Counted from the stretch's first letter, positions 48,210-58,990 are shown. The stretch: 59,487 nucleotides of DNA from Roseovarius gaetbuli (GCF_900172365.1 NZ_FWFJ01000025.1:1-59487), one strand, 5' to 3'. Notes: generated from the letters alone by a model not told the origin. Numbers and translations: made by a program.

Positions 48210-48797
48210 ATGAGCACGCTTGGCGATCAAATCCGCGCCTGTACCCTGTGCGCTGACCGTTTTGCGGCCACCCAAACGGGCCACAGCCCGCGCCCCGTGG
48301 TCTGGTTCCGCCCGTCGGCGCGCATCCTGATCGCAGGGCAGGCGCCGGGCGCGCGTGTGCATCAGTCGGGCAAGCCGTTTGATGATCCTTCGGGCGAGCG
48401 GTTGCGTGACTGGCTTGGGTTGAGCGAAGCAGAGTTTTACGATCAATCCCGGGTGGCCATCGTGCCGATGGGGTTTTGCTTTCCGGGCTATGATGCCAAG
48501 GGTTCTGATCTGCCGCCGCCGCGTATCTGCGGCGAAACATGGCACGACAGGGTCATGCAAGAGCTTGAAAAGATTGAGCTCACCATTCTTGTCGGCGGCT
48601 ATGCGCATAAGTATCACCTTGGCGTCAAATCCGGCGTGACCGATACGGTCAAGGGCTGGCGCGACCATGCACCGCGGCTTTTTGCCTTGCCGCACCCGTC
48701 CTGGCGCAATACCGCTTGGCTCAGGAGAAATCCGTGGTTCGAGGCCGATGTTCTGCCTGAATTACGCGCAGAGGTTCAAAGGCTTATCCATGACTGA
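48210..48797 (+). CDS. Uracil-DNA glycosylase family protein
   Basis: The 195-residue product begins MSTLGDQIRACTLCADRF at 48210. It resembles the small UDG-like family, with ILIAGQAPGARVHQSGKPF as motif 1 and LFALPHPSWRNTAW as the motif-2 loop containing HPS. The conserved cysteines of Fe-S UDGs (families 4/5) are not all present: CTLC exists near the N-terminus only, so repair activity is uncertain. It overlaps the next gene by 8 nt. Confidence 0.87.
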   Translation: MSTLGDQIRACTLCADRFAATQTGHSPRPVVWFRPSARILIAGQAPGARVHQSGKPFDDPSGERLRDWLGLSEAEFYDQSRVAIVPMGFCFPGYDAKGSDLPPPRICGETWHDRVMQELEKIELTILVGGYAHKYHLGVKSGVTDTVKGWRDHAPRLFALPHPSWRNTAWLRRNPWFEADVLPELRAEVQRLIHD

Positions 48798-49575
48798 GCT
48801 TACCCGCCTTGACGTGGCCCATGCCGCGATGGAGGCCGCCCCCGAGGACGGAGCCGCGCGCATGCGGTTCTATGAAAACCTCGCGGCGAGCGAGTTGTAC
48901 CTCTTGCTGAAATCCGAGCCGGACGGCGAGGCGATTGATCCCGAGGTGTTCGACCTCTCGGATCACTCCTTTGTGCTGGTCTTCGATCAAGAGGTCCGCC
49001 TTTCAAGCTTTGCCAATCGTCCGGCGCCCTATGCCGCGCTCAGCGGGCGGGTGATCGCCTCGATGCTGGCCGGGCAGGGGATTGGCCTTGGGGTCAATCT
49101 TGAGGTGGCGCCCTCGTCTATCCTGATTCCGCCCGAGGCGGTGGATTGGCTGGCAGAGACATTGGGCAATGGCCCTGCCGAGGTTGAGGCCAAGGTTGAT
49201 GGCTTTCACGCGCCCAAGGGCCTGCCGGAAAACGTTGTCGTTGCGCTTGATGCCCGGCTGGCCAGTGCCACCGGCCTTGCCTCGCTGGCCTATCTGGTGG
49301 GGGTGACCTATGACAGCGGCGCGCAGGGGCACATGCTTGGCTTTGTCGATGCCGCACCGGGCGCAGAGCGTGTCTTGGCGCAGGCCGTGTCAGAGGTGCT
49401 CATCTTTTCCGGACTTGAGGCGGCGGCGCTTGACGTGGCGTTTTTTGCCGCAAACGATCCGGCGGCTGCGCGGCTTGCCACCTGTGGCTTGCGGTTCGAT
49501 CTGCCACAGCACGACGCCCCGGAACCCCGGCGCGCGCCGGGTTCGGACCCGACAAAACCCCCTATCCTCAAGTAG
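48790..49575 (+). CDS. SseB family protein
   Basis: The 261-residue protein starts MTELTRLDVAHAAMEAAPED at 48790, overlapping the UDG-like gene. The N-terminal part (to about 130) has RMRFYENLAASELYLLLKSE and PYAALSGRVIASMLAGQGIG, as in SseB N-terminal-domain proteins. The C-terminal part has the SseB_C-like AQAVSEVLIFSGLEAAALDV. In E. coli SseB is linked to serine sensitivity; here function is unknown. It is convergent with the dehydrogenase gene. Confidence 0.83.
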   Translation: MTELTRLDVAHAAMEAAPEDGAARMRFYENLAASELYLLLKSEPDGEAIDPEVFDLSDHSFVLVFDQEVRLSSFANRPAPYAALSGRVIASMLAGQGIGLGVNLEVAPSSILIPPEAVDWLAETLGNGPAEVEAKVDGFHAPKGLPENVVVALDARLASATGLASLAYLVGVTYDSGAQGHMLGFVDAAPGAERVLAQAVSEVLIFSGLEAAALDVAFFAANDPAAARLATCGLRFDLPQHDAPEPRRAPGSDPTKPPILK

Positions 49576-49622
49576 CGACGGCTGTCCCGAGGCGCGCCTG
49601 CAAGGGCGCTAAGAGGGGCCCG

Positions 49623-50555
49623 TCAGTACCCGAGCTCGCGATTGACCAGGTGAATGAACGGCTCGCCCGCTTCGCCGCGGCGGATGTTTTCCGCGATCAC
49701 CTGCGAGGCGGATTTTTGTCGTGTTTCCGAGGCGATATGCGGCGTCACGGTCACCTGTGGGTGCGCCCAGAACGGGTGCTTCATGGGCAGCGGCTCTTCG
49801 CGAAACACATCCAGCGTGGCATGGCCGACATCGCCGCTGTCCAGCGCCGCCAAAAGCGCGTCATCGTCGATCAGAGGCCCGCGACCGGGGTTCACGATCA
49901 CCGCGCCGTGCGGCAGATAGGCCAGCGTTTCGCGGTTCAGGATATTCTCGGTATCGCCGGTCAGCGGCAACAAAAGCACAAGGATATCTGCCGCTTGCAA
50001 GGCCGCCCGAAGCCCCTGATCGCCCGAAAGACAGGTGACGCCGTCGATCTCTTTCTGGCTCCGGCTCCAGCCGGTCATGGCAAACCCGAGCCGCCCCAAA
50101 GCCTCTGCGCAGGCCTGGCCAAGCGCGCCAAGGCCCAGCATGGTCACCCGGCGGTCTTGCGCCAGCGGCGGGATGTCCTTGCGCCAGATCCCGTCCTGCC
50201 CAAGGATATGGGCATCCATCCCAAGATGATGGCGCAGCACATGGCCGGTGACCCATTCCACCATGCCCTGCGTCAGCCCGTGATCGACCATCCGCGCCAG
50301 CGGCAGGTGCAGGGTGGGGTTGCCCACCACATCCTCGACCCCGGCCCAGAGGTTCAAAACCGCCTTGGCGCGGGTGAAGGGGGCAAAATCCTCGACCCCG
50401 CTATTGGGCGCATAGACGATGTAATCGACCTCATGCGCGGGCATTTGGGTGGCAAGGTTGGCCTCGACCCCGGCCTCGGACAAGGCGGCCCTTAGCGGCG
50501 CTTCATAGGTTTCCCACCGCTCGGGGCGGGCAGCGAACAAGACGTTTACGGGCAT
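49623..50555 (-). CDS. 2-hydroxyacid dehydrogenase (GhrA-like glyoxylate reductase)
   Basis: The 310-residue NAD(P)-dependent enzyme has the nucleotide site VTMLGLGALGQACAEALGRL (about 137-156). Catalytic R and E are expected in NPGRGPLIDDDAL and around DVFREEPLP, with H in VTPHIASET. It resembles E. coli GhrA, which reduces glyoxylate and hydroxypyruvate. It lies 5 nt downstream of rodA in the same direction and may be co-transcribed. Confidence 0.9.
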   Translation of the reverse strand: MPVNVLFAARPERWETYEAPLRAALSEAGVEANLATQMPAHEVDYIVYAPNSGVEDFAPFTRAKAVLNLWAGVEDVVGNPTLHLPLARMVDHGLTQGMVEWVTGHVLRHHLGMDAHILGQDGIWRKDIPPLAQDRRVTMLGLGALGQACAEALGRLGFAMTGWSRSQKEIDGVTCLSGDQGLRAALQAADILVLLLPLTGDTENILNRETLAYLPHGAVIVNPGRGPLIDDDALLAALDSGDVGHATLDVFREEPLPMKHPFWAHPQVTVTPHIASETRQKSASQVIAENIRRGEAGEPFIHLVNRELGY

Positions 50556-50560
50556 GAAAT

Positions 50561-51700
50561 CTACCTTGGTTTGTGAATATGTGCGCTCTGAACAAGGCCG
50601 AAGCCGACCATCAGGACAAGCATGGCAGAGCCGCCGTAGCTCACCAATGGCAAGGGCACGCCGACCACCGGCATCAGCCCCATCACCATCGCCATATTGA
50701 CCGAGAAGAACAGGAAAAACGTCATCGCCACCCCAAGCGTCAAAAGCGAGGAATAGCGATCACGGTTCGACAGTGCGGTCGAGATACAAAACAGCAGAAT
50801 GAGCGTATAAAGCCCGAGGATCGAAATCGCCCCGACAAAGCCGAATTCCTCGGCCAGCGTCACGAAGATGAAATCGGTATGCTTCTCCGGCAGGAAGTTA
50901 AGCCGCGATTGCGTGCCCTGCATGAACCCGCGTCCCGTCCAGCCGCCCGATCCAAGCGCGATCTTGGATTGGGTGATGTGATAGCCGGCACCAAGCGGGT
51001 CATTGTCGGGATTTAGGAAGGTGTCGATCCGGCGATACTGGTAATTCTCAAGCATTTGCCAACTGGTGCCCCGGCTTTCAAACACCGCAAAGATCAAGCC
51101 CACGACGGCGGCGATCACGGTGGCGAAATAGGCCCAATGCACGCCGGCGATGAACATCATCACCCCACCGGCGGCCAGCAACAGGATCGAGGTGCCCAAA
51201 TCCGGCTGACGCAGGACAAGTGCGACGGGAAACAGGATCAGCGCCACCGGCAAGGCCACCCAGACGGGGCGCGACACCCGCGACATCGGCAACCAGTCGT
51301 AATAGGCCGCCAAAAGCATCACCAGCGTGATTTTCACAAGCTCCGAGGGCTGTAATCGCATGAAGCCGATGTCGATCCAGCGTTGCGCGCCCTTGCCCTC
51401 GACCCCGACAAGCGCCACCGCAATCAACAACGCCAGCGAGATCAGATAGGCCAGCAGCGACATGTTGCGCCAGAACCAGATCGGCACCATCGCCACCATG
51501 AGCATGACGGCAAAGCCGAGTGCAAAGCGCTTCATCTGCGGTTCGGCCCAAGGCGACAGAGACCCGCCGGCAACCGAATAGAGCATCAGGAACCCAACCC
51601 CCGCCACGGCCATCAACAAGACCATAAGCGGCCAGTTGAGGTGAAGCATCTTGCCCGGCCCGGTCGGCGTGGTCTTGACGGTATATTCAAGATAGCTCAT
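50561..51700 (-). CDS. rodA: Rod-shape protein RodA (SEDS glycosyltransferase)
   Basis: The 379-residue membrane protein polymerises glycan during cell elongation. It has about ten helices. Diagnostic features are WIDIGFMRLQPSELVKITLV, LRQPDLGTSILLLAAGGVMM and the C-terminal MPVVGVPLPLVSYGGSAML. It overlaps mrdA by 4 nt. The gene partner is PBP2, with which it forms the elongation synthase. Confidence 0.97.
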   Translation of the reverse strand: MSYLEYTVKTTPTGPGKMLHLNWPLMVLLMAVAGVGFLMLYSVAGGSLSPWAEPQMKRFALGFAVMLMVAMVPIWFWRNMSLLAYLISLALLIAVALVGVEGKGAQRWIDIGFMRLQPSELVKITLVMLLAAYYDWLPMSRVSRPVWVALPVALILFPVALVLRQPDLGTSILLLAAGGVMMFIAGVHWAYFATVIAAVVGLIFAVFESRGTSWQMLENYQYRRIDTFLNPDNDPLGAGYHITQSKIALGSGGWTGRGFMQGTQSRLNFLPEKHTDFIFVTLAEEFGFVGAISILGLYTLILLFCISTALSNRDRYSSLLTLGVAMTFFLFFSVNMAMVMGLMPVVGVPLPLVSYGGSAMLVLMVGFGLVQSAHIHKPR

Positions 51701-53640
51701 GCGCGATCCTTCCCGTCCGGTCCCGCTTGCGGGCGCGCGCGGCGCAGCTTTTCCTGAAGCGCCTTGATCCGGCCCCGGTCGGCGGCGGGATAGGCCTCAA
51801 GCGGCGGGTCCTCGCCATAAAGCGCCTGAAGGGTGATGTCGCGGGCAATCGGCGCGGCGGCGGTTGAACCGCCACCCCCGTGCTCGACGATCACGGCGAC
51901 GGCCACCTTGGGCGCGTCAAACGGAGCGAAATCGACGAACAGCGCATGATCACGCCGCTCCCACGGCAAATCACGGTTGTTGACCACGCCGCTGGCGCGC
52001 TCGCCCGCGGTGATGTTGCGCACCTGGCTGGTGCCGGTCTTGCCGGCCATGCGAAAGGCATCTTCGATGATCCGGCTGCGATAGCCGGTGCCGCGATTGC
52101 TATTGGACACCGCGAACATCGCCTTGCGCACCTCGCGCATGAGGTTCTCATTCAGGCCAAGCGTGTCGCCATGCCCGGTCGGCTGTTCAACCCCGTCGAT
52201 TGACTTGATCAGGCGCGGCGTCACCGCCCGGCTTGTGGCGATCCGCGCCGTCATCACAGCCAGTTGCAGGGGCGAGGCCAGAACAAAGCCCTGACCGATG
52301 GCGGTGTTCACACTGTCGCCGATCACCCAGGGCTGGCCCCGGTTGCTCTGTTTCCACTCGCGCGTCGGGGCAAGGCCCTTGGCGACGCTGGTCATCGGAA
52401 GGTCGAACTGTACCCCGATCCCAAGCCGCTCGGCCATGGCGCTTATCTTTTCGATGCCGGTGCGCAGGGCCAATTCGTAATAATAAATGTCACAGCTTTC
52501 GCGCAGCGAGCGGTGCAGATCGACATTGCCATGCCCGCCCCGCTTCCAGCAGTGAAACCGGCGACCGCTGATTTCCATGTAGCCGGGGCAATAGACCGTG
52601 TCATCAAGCGCGATCTGCCCGTCCTCAAGCGCGGCCAGGGCGGTGACCATCTTGAAAGTCGATCCCGGCGGGTAAATCCCCTGCACCGCCTTGTTGGGCA
52701 GCGGGCGATAGGGATCTTCAAGCAGGGCTTTGTAATCGGGAACGGAAATGCCGCGCACGAAAAGGTTGGGATCATAACTTGGCGCCGAGGCGCAGGCCAG
52801 AAGGTCGCCGGTGTCGCAATCAATCACCACCGCCGCCGCGCTTTCGCCCTCAAGGCGCGCATTGGTATAAGATTGCAGGGCGTTGTCCAGCGTCAGCTGC
52901 ATATCGGCGCCGGGCTGGCCTTCCTGACGGTCAAGCTCGCGCATCACCCGGCCGGCGGCGTTCACCTCGACACGGCGGGTGCCGGCGCTGCCGCGCAATT
53001 CGTTTTCGCGCTTGGCCTCAAGCCCGATCTTGCCGATCTGAAAGCGGGGCAGGCGCAAAAGCTGTTCCGGCGCGTCGATTCGTTCAAGATCCTTGTCACT
53101 CACCGTGCCGACATAGCCGACCACATGGGCGTAATCATTGGTCGCCGGATAGCGCCGCGACAGGCCCACCTCGGGCAGCACACCGGGCAGGGCCGGGGCA
53201 TTCACCGCAACCCGGCTTATCGCGCCCCAACTAACGCGGTCGGCGATGGTGACCGGCGTGTCGCCGCGCAAATCGCGCAGATCGCGGCGCGCGCGCTCAA
53301 GCTCGTCGGGGTCAAGCTCGACCAGCTTGGCCAGCCGCGCAATTACGGCATCCACATCGCCGGCCTGTTCGCGCGTCATGGTGATGCGGTAACTTGGAAT
53401 GTTCTCGGCAATCACCGCGCCGTTGCGGTCAAACAGGCGGCCACGGGTGGGCGGGATAAGCTGGATGTTGATGCGGTTTTCATCGGCCAAAAGGCGAAAC
53501 TGATCGGCCTGTTCGACCTGCATATAGCGCATGCGCAGCGCCAGAATGCCCATCACCCCGGCCTGAAGCCCGCCCACGACCAGCCCGCGCCGGGTAATGC
53601 GCCGCTGGCTTTCAGCGTTATCGCGGCCCGGGCGTCTCAT
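51697..53640 (-). CDS. mrdA: Penicillin-binding protein 2 (elongation transpeptidase)
   Basis: The 647-residue protein crosslinks peptidoglycan in elongation. It has one N-terminal helix (about 18-36), then a dimerisation domain. The transpeptidase has catalytic S327 in PPGSTFK, S382 in ESCD and KTGT at 534-537. A CPGY...HCWKRGGHG segment is typical of PBP2. Its start overlaps mreD and its end overlaps rodA, so the operon is tightly coupled. Confidence 0.97.
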   Translation of the reverse strand: MRRPGRDNAESQRRITRRGLVVGGLQAGVMGILALRMRYMQVEQADQFRLLADENRINIQLIPPTRGRLFDRNGAVIAENIPSYRITMTREQAGDVDAVIARLAKLVELDPDELERARRDLRDLRGDTPVTIADRVSWGAISRVAVNAPALPGVLPEVGLSRRYPATNDYAHVVGYVGTVSDKDLERIDAPEQLLRLPRFQIGKIGLEAKRENELRGSAGTRRVEVNAAGRVMRELDRQEGQPGADMQLTLDNALQSYTNARLEGESAAAVVIDCDTGDLLACASAPSYDPNLFVRGISVPDYKALLEDPYRPLPNKAVQGIYPPGSTFKMVTALAALEDGQIALDDTVYCPGYMEISGRRFHCWKRGGHGNVDLHRSLRESCDIYYYELALRTGIEKISAMAERLGIGVQFDLPMTSVAKGLAPTREWKQSNRGQPWVIGDSVNTAIGQGFVLASPLQLAVMTARIATSRAVTPRLIKSIDGVEQPTGHGDTLGLNENLMREVRKAMFAVSNSNRGTGYRSRIIEDAFRMAGKTGTSQVRNITAGERASGVVNNRDLPWERRDHALFVDFAPFDAPKVAVAVIVEHGGGGSTAAAPIARDITLQALYGEDPPLEAYPAADRGRIKALQEKLRRARPQAGPDGKDRA

Positions 53641-54176
53641 ATCCGTTTGCCCATGGCGTCAAGATCGCCGGGGGTAAGTTTGCGCACGCCCATGAGCGTA
53701 TGCGACACAAACGCAACCACCGGATAGACCATCAGCGTGAACAACAGCTGCATCAGGCTAAGACCAAGCGGCGCCTGATCCACCATCAGCACCGCAAGCA
53801 CCAGGCGATAAGCCAGGGTGATCGCCACCAGCGTGCTCGCAACCGAGGCCCATTCGGCGGCAAAGCTGAGATCGCGCAGGTTCGGGGCGCGGTTGCGCAG
53901 GGTCTCGGCCCCCATCACAACGCAGGCCGCCCAAAGCCCCGGCGGACGCTGGAACAAAAGATCCATGCCAAGCGCCACCAGAGCGATCAGCAGGACCGGC
54001 ACGTAATCGGGCCGCCGCAACACCCAGGCAAAGGTGATCGCCAGGATAAGATCGGGCCCGGTCCAGTTGGATGGCTGGATGTTAAGCGGCAAAAGGTGCA
54101 CGAATATCAAAATGATACACAAAAAAAGGTAAAGCGCACGCATCAACCAGTAGCGCTGAATGAAACTGTCAGCCAT
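53637..54176 (-). CDS. mreD: Rod-shape protein MreD
   Basis: The 179-residue membrane protein has about five or six helices and starts MADSFIQRYWLMRALYLFLC. The ATG at 54176 overlaps the stop of mreC (ATGGCTGA), so the longer frame from 54239 is not used. The segment PDLILAITFAWVLRRPDYVP is typical. MreD stabilises the elongasome with MreC. Confidence 0.93.
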   Translation of the reverse strand: MADSFIQRYWLMRALYLFLCIILIFVHLLPLNIQPSNWTGPDLILAITFAWVLRRPDYVPVLLIALVALGMDLLFQRPPGLWAACVVMGAETLRNRAPNLRDLSFAAEWASVASTLVAITLAYRLVLAVLMVDQAPLGLSLMQLLFTLMVYPVVAFVSHTLMGVRKLTPGDLDAMGKRI

Positions 54177-55086
54177 TGCCCGCCTCCGCCGCTTGGGGGG
54201 CATCGGGGGCCTGTTCATCAGGCAGCAGAACCGGCGCAATCAACTGACCGGGATCGGTCAGGTTTTCGTGCCCGTAGCTGCGCAGCACACGCAGAAATTC
54301 AAGCCGCTCGTAATCCGCCGAGATGCGCACCCGCATCCGCCCGCCGGGGTCTTCGGCAAGCTGTCCTATCAACAACCCGGCGGGAAACACCCCGCCATCC
54401 CCCGAGGTCAAAATCCGGTCGCCGGGGCGGACCTGATCGGGGTCTTCGATAAAGTCGATGGGCGGGGCCGCGCTATTGTCACCGATCAACAACGCCTGCT
54501 GCCCCGAGGGTTGGATCGTCACCGGAATCCGGCTTGACGTGTCGCTCAGAAGGATCACCCGCGAGGTATTTTGCCCCACGCCCGAGATGCGCCCGACAAG
54601 GCCAAGCCCGTCCATCGCCGCCCAGCCGTCGACGATACCATCGCGCGCGCCGACATTGATCAGCACCGACTGGCGAAACGGCGAGCCGCTATCGGCCATC
54701 ACCACGCCGGTGACAAAGGTCAGACGCGGATCAAGCTGCACGTTGTTGAGATCAAGCAGCCGGGCGTTTTCCTGTTCAAGCTGAAGTGCGGCCTCTTTCC
54801 AGGCCTTCATCTGCTGCAACTCGCGGCGCAGCTCCTGATTCTGGTGATACATCCGCTGATAGCTCTGGAAATCGCGCAGGATGTTCACCGCCCCCGTCAC
54901 CGGCGCCATCGCCCAGTCAAAGCTTGGCACGACCCGATCCACCACCTGCGCGCGAAACCGTTCGACACGCGGGCTGTCGATCCGCCAGACAAGGAAAAGC
55001 CCGAGAAGACACAGCAAAACGACCCCCAAAAGCAAACGCTTGAGCGGGCCGGTATAATCGTCGCCTTGTCCTCGGTCTTTTGCCAA
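54169..55086 (-). CDS. mreC: Rod-shape protein MreC
   Basis: The 305-residue protein has an N-terminal membrane helix (about 17-35), a coiled coil (NQELRRELQQMKAWKEAALQ, about 80-100) and two beta-barrel domains including VGRISGVGQNTSRVILLSD. It is a periplasmic scaffold between MreB and the PBP2-RodA complex. The C-terminus is rich in Ala and Glu. mreB lies 31 nt upstream. Confidence 0.95.
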   Translation of the reverse strand: MAKDRGQGDDYTGPLKRLLLGVVLLCLLGLFLVWRIDSPRVERFRAQVVDRVVPSFDWAMAPVTGAVNILRDFQSYQRMYHQNQELRRELQQMKAWKEAALQLEQENARLLDLNNVQLDPRLTFVTGVVMADSGSPFRQSVLINVGARDGIVDGWAAMDGLGLVGRISGVGQNTSRVILLSDTSSRIPVTIQPSGQQALLIGDNSAAPPIDFIEDPDQVRPGDRILTSGDGGVFPAGLLIGQLAEDPGGRMRVRISADYERLEFLRVLRSYGHENLTDPGQLIAPVLLPDEQAPDAPQAAEAGNG

Positions 55087-55117
55087 AGGGTCCCCCTTTT
55101 AGGAAAAGGTGGGCGTC

Positions 55118-56170
<1,053 letters not shown>

Positions 56171-56232
56171 CTAGCGTCCCGTCGTGAAAATAGAATAATT
56201 GCACCGCGACTCGGGGTCGGGTGCCGTTGGCA

Positions 56233-56261
56233 CTTATAGGGGGCGGGCGGTTTGGGCGAAA
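56233..56261 (-). promoter_or_regulatory. Possible promoter of mreB operon
   Basis: On the minus strand TATAAG (-10) lies 17 nt after TTTCGC (weak -35), with a C-rich run before the -10 as in the ribosomal promoters above. The leader would be about 65 nt. Support is modest because the -35 is poor. Confidence 0.35.
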
Positions 56262-56329
56262 GGGCCAGTTTGGCCCCGGTAAGCGTCAAACTGCCACCTG
56301 TTTGACCGCTTTCGCCCGGTTTTGCGCCC

Positions 56330-57631
56330 CTAGTCGTTGAGATGATCCAGCCGCGCGCGCACCGACAGGCCATGTGCCTCAAGGCTTTCGCTGATCGCAA
56401 GGGTTTCCGCCGCCGGGCCAATCGCGCGCAATGCTTCGGGCGTCATCTTTGCAAGCGTCGTGCGTTTGACGAAATCCATCACCGACAACCCGCTTGAAAA
56501 CCGCGCCGAGCGCGCAGTCGGGAGCACGTGATTGGGCCCGCCCACGTAATCGCCAATCGCCTCGGGCGTCCAAGCGCCAAGGAAGATCGCCCCCGCGTGG
56601 GTGATCTTTTCCGCCAGGGCATCGGGGTCATTCACGCAAAGCTCGAGATGCTCGGGCGCGATCCGGTTGCTAAGGGCGGCGGCGTGATCAAGGTCAGGCA
56701 CAAGGATGATCGCGCCGAAATCGCGCCAGCTTGCCCCGGCAATCGCGCGCCGCTCAAGCGTTTCAAGGTGGCGCTCAATCGCGGCGCTTACGGCCTTGGC
56801 AAGATCGCCGTCATCGGTGATCAGGATGGATTGCGCGCTTTCATCGTGCTCGGCCTGACTTAGCATATCAAGCGCGATCCAGTCGGGGTTTTGGCCCGCG
56901 TCACCAATCACCAGGATTTCCGACGGTCCGGCGATCATGTCGATTCCGACCTTGCCGAACACCCGACGCTTTGCCGCGGCGACAAAGGCGTTGCCGGGGC
57001 CGGTGATCTTGTCGACCGGCGCGATGGTTTCGGTGCCATAGGCAAGGGCGGCAATCGCCTGCGCGCCGCCGATGCGGTAAATCTCGTCAACTCCGGCGAT
57101 CTGCGCGGCCAAAAGCACAAGCGGATTGGCCTGGCCATCGGGCGTCGGCACCACGATCGCCAGCCGCTCGACCCCTGCCACCTTGGCGGGAATGGCGTTC
57201 ATCAGCACCGAGGACGGATAAGACGCAAGCCCGCCGGGCACGTAAAGCCCCGCCGCGCTGACCGGGGTCCAGCGCCAGCCAAGCGTCGCGCCGTTCGGCT
57301 CAACCCAGCTTTGATCCTCGGGCATCTGGCGGGCGTGATAGGCGCGAATGCGCTCTGCCGCCAGCTCAAGCGCGGCGCGCTCGTGATCCGGCACCTGCGC
57401 GATCAGATCGGCCATCTCCTGTGGCGAAAACCGCAGGGTTTCAGGCGTCAGCTCAAGCCGGTCAAACTTCGCCGTCAACTCGATCACCGCAGCATCACCG
57501 CGCGCGCGCACATCCTTGATGATGCCCGCCACGATATCATCGACATCAGGGCTGTCTTCGCGCTTGGCGCTGAGAAGGGCCTGAAACTGGGTTTCAAAGC
57601 CGGGATCGGTGGCGTTCAAGAATACGGGCAT
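56330..57631 (-). CDS. hisD: Histidinol dehydrogenase
   Basis: The 433-residue zinc enzyme performs the last two oxidations of histidine synthesis. GGLASYPSSVLMNAIPAKVA and DKITGPGNAFVAAAKRRVFG are diagnostic, with IDMIAGPSEILVIGD next to the NAD site and SQAEHDESAQ holding a zinc-ligand histidine. Other his genes are not adjacent. The C-terminal RARLDHLND is usual. mreB follows after 165 nt. Confidence 0.97.
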   Translation of the reverse strand: MPVFLNATDPGFETQFQALLSAKREDSPDVDDIVAGIIKDVRARGDAAVIELTAKFDRLELTPETLRFSPQEMADLIAQVPDHERAALELAAERIRAYHARQMPEDQSWVEPNGATLGWRWTPVSAAGLYVPGGLASYPSSVLMNAIPAKVAGVERLAIVVPTPDGQANPLVLLAAQIAGVDEIYRIGGAQAIAALAYGTETIAPVDKITGPGNAFVAAAKRRVFGKVGIDMIAGPSEILVIGDAGQNPDWIALDMLSQAEHDESAQSILITDDGDLAKAVSAAIERHLETLERRAIAGASWRDFGAIILVPDLDHAAALSNRIAPEHLELCVNDPDALAEKITHAGAIFLGAWTPEAIGDYVGGPNHVLPTARSARFSSGLSVMDFVKRTTLAKMTPEALRAIGPAAETLAISESLEAHGLSVRARLDHLND

Positions 57632-57883
57632 ATCGGGTCTCCTGTCAGGCGTGACATAGCCCGAGTGCCCCGCGCGCTCAAGGCGGCATTCGCCGCAGGT
57701 GCCGAACGTCGGATTTCTTTGATCTTCACGGCAAAAACTGACCCAAAAATGAGGAAAGCGGCAAAGCTGCCCTGCTGTCGGATCACAGCGAACGTCTCGA
57801 AGATCTCAATGTTCGAGATTTTCTGCCTTGCAGCTAACGTCCGCTTCGAAAGGCCGTCATCTTCAATCGGCGGCCTCAAACCC
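57632..57883. other. 252-bp intergenic region, no gene seen
   Basis: No convincing open frame. It contains ACGTCCGCTT, repeated in the same form (reverse complement) at 59120 or so, a short element often seen in noncoding DNA of this kind, but its nature is unresolved. Confidence 0.4.
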
Positions 57884-58990
57884 TCACTGAATGGATGCTA
57901 GAGACCGGCTGTCTTCTTGACCTTGCTTCTCTAACCACGGGCGCTTTGAGTGGCGTCGGCTATTGCGCAGGCTACGTTCGACCTGTCCAACATTCAGGCA
58001 GTTGCGTGCTAGTGGGCCATTCAATGCCTCGTCCGAGGGCGAATGAGCGTAAACGGAACGCAACATATCCCGAATGTTGCGGGGCAAATTGCGCAACACC
58101 ATCGGGCCCAGATACAATGATTCCGACAAGCAGCCATTCGCACGTACGACTTCATGGCGCTCACAAGCCAAATGATGCCAGCGCACGGATTTCTTACCAC
58201 GCATCAACCGGATTCCGGGCAATGATGTAACTGATCTCGCCGGTACAAAAACCTCGTCTTCAAAGTGATCTTCCAGTTGGCCAGCAGCACCAACTAACAT
58301 TCGATGCTGTGGCGAGACAATAAGATCATCGTTGGGCAGCCCCGGTGCCAACGCCCCGGCCCGGATCAAAACTGGATAGGCGTCGTTACGGACATCCTCA
58401 ATGGGGACAGTTCCGTTCCAGATCCAGCGGATCGTTTGTGCACCGTTGTCCGCCGTCCATATCTGATCGCCTTCGCGTAGCTGTTCGATGCAGCGCGGTC
58501 CCAGCGGCGTGTCGATCAACGTACCTGGGGCATAGCAAGCTGGGATTGACCCTTTGTTGGAGACGGATTGCGCGAAATATGAGGTTCCACCATCATCTGA
58601 CTGCACACTTTCGTCAGTGAAACCGACGTCCGTGCTGGACGTCCCATTTGCGGGGCCCTCGGTGGCAGTAACTGTATTCCCCATCCAAGACACGAACTGC
58701 AGGACCGTGCCACTGTCATCGACCAAGGCTATCGCATCATCGCGATAGAACGTGCCCGTCGGATCGCCGCCAGAGTCAAAACCAGGTGTCGATTGATCGA
58801 CAACATAGACATCCTGGCCGCCAAATGTGCCGGTGAAGGACCCCAGTGAAACCGTTTTGTAGATCGTGCCGTCGGATTGATAGAGCACCAACGTATAGCT
58901 TGATACATCGGTGCCGGTCGGTACGGCAATCTCGACAAATTCCTGATCTGAGGTGCCAAAATAGTCAATCTCGGAGATATAGCCGGGCAT
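57884..58990 (-). CDS. Lamin-tail-like plus Hint-domain protein
   Basis: The 368-residue product has two parts. Residues 1-145 resemble a lamin-tail (LTD) beta domain of extracellular proteins (ISEIDYFGTSDQEFVEIAVP; TATEGPANGTSSTDVGF). Residues 150-300 form a Hint_2 (hedgehog/intein) domain beginning at C152 (ACYAPGTLIDTPLG) with SPQHRMLVG at about 226-234. The tail (335-368) is basic. No classical signal peptide is seen; export may use another route. Such proteins are frequent in Rhodobacterales. Autoprocessing at the cysteine is possible but not shown. Confidence 0.82.
   Translation of the reverse strand: MPGYISEIDYFGTSDQEFVEIAVPTGTDVSSYTLVLYQSDGTIYKTVSLGSFTGTFGGQDVYVVDQSTPGFDSGGDPTGTFYRDDAIALVDDSGTVLQFVSWMGNTVTATEGPANGTSSTDVGFTDESVQSDDGGTSYFAQSVSNKGSIPACYAPGTLIDTPLGPRCIEQLREGDQIWTADNGAQTIRWIWNGTVPIEDVRNDAYPVLIRAGALAPGLPNDDLIVSPQHRMLVGAAGQLEDHFEDEVFVPARSVTSLPGIRLMRGKKSVRWHHLACERHEVVRANGCLSESLYLGPMVLRNLPRNIRDMLRSVYAHSPSDEALNGPLARNCLNVGQVERSLRNSRRHSKRPWLEKQGQEDSRSLASIQ

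Noticed and set aside
47501..48217. N-terminal extension of the trhO frame
   Set aside because: TrhO homologues start at MYKIAALYHF; the extension is antisense to pncA.
52264..53727. 487-residue plus-strand frame across mrdA
   Set aside because: Antisense shadow of a conserved PBP2 gene; no SD and no domain.
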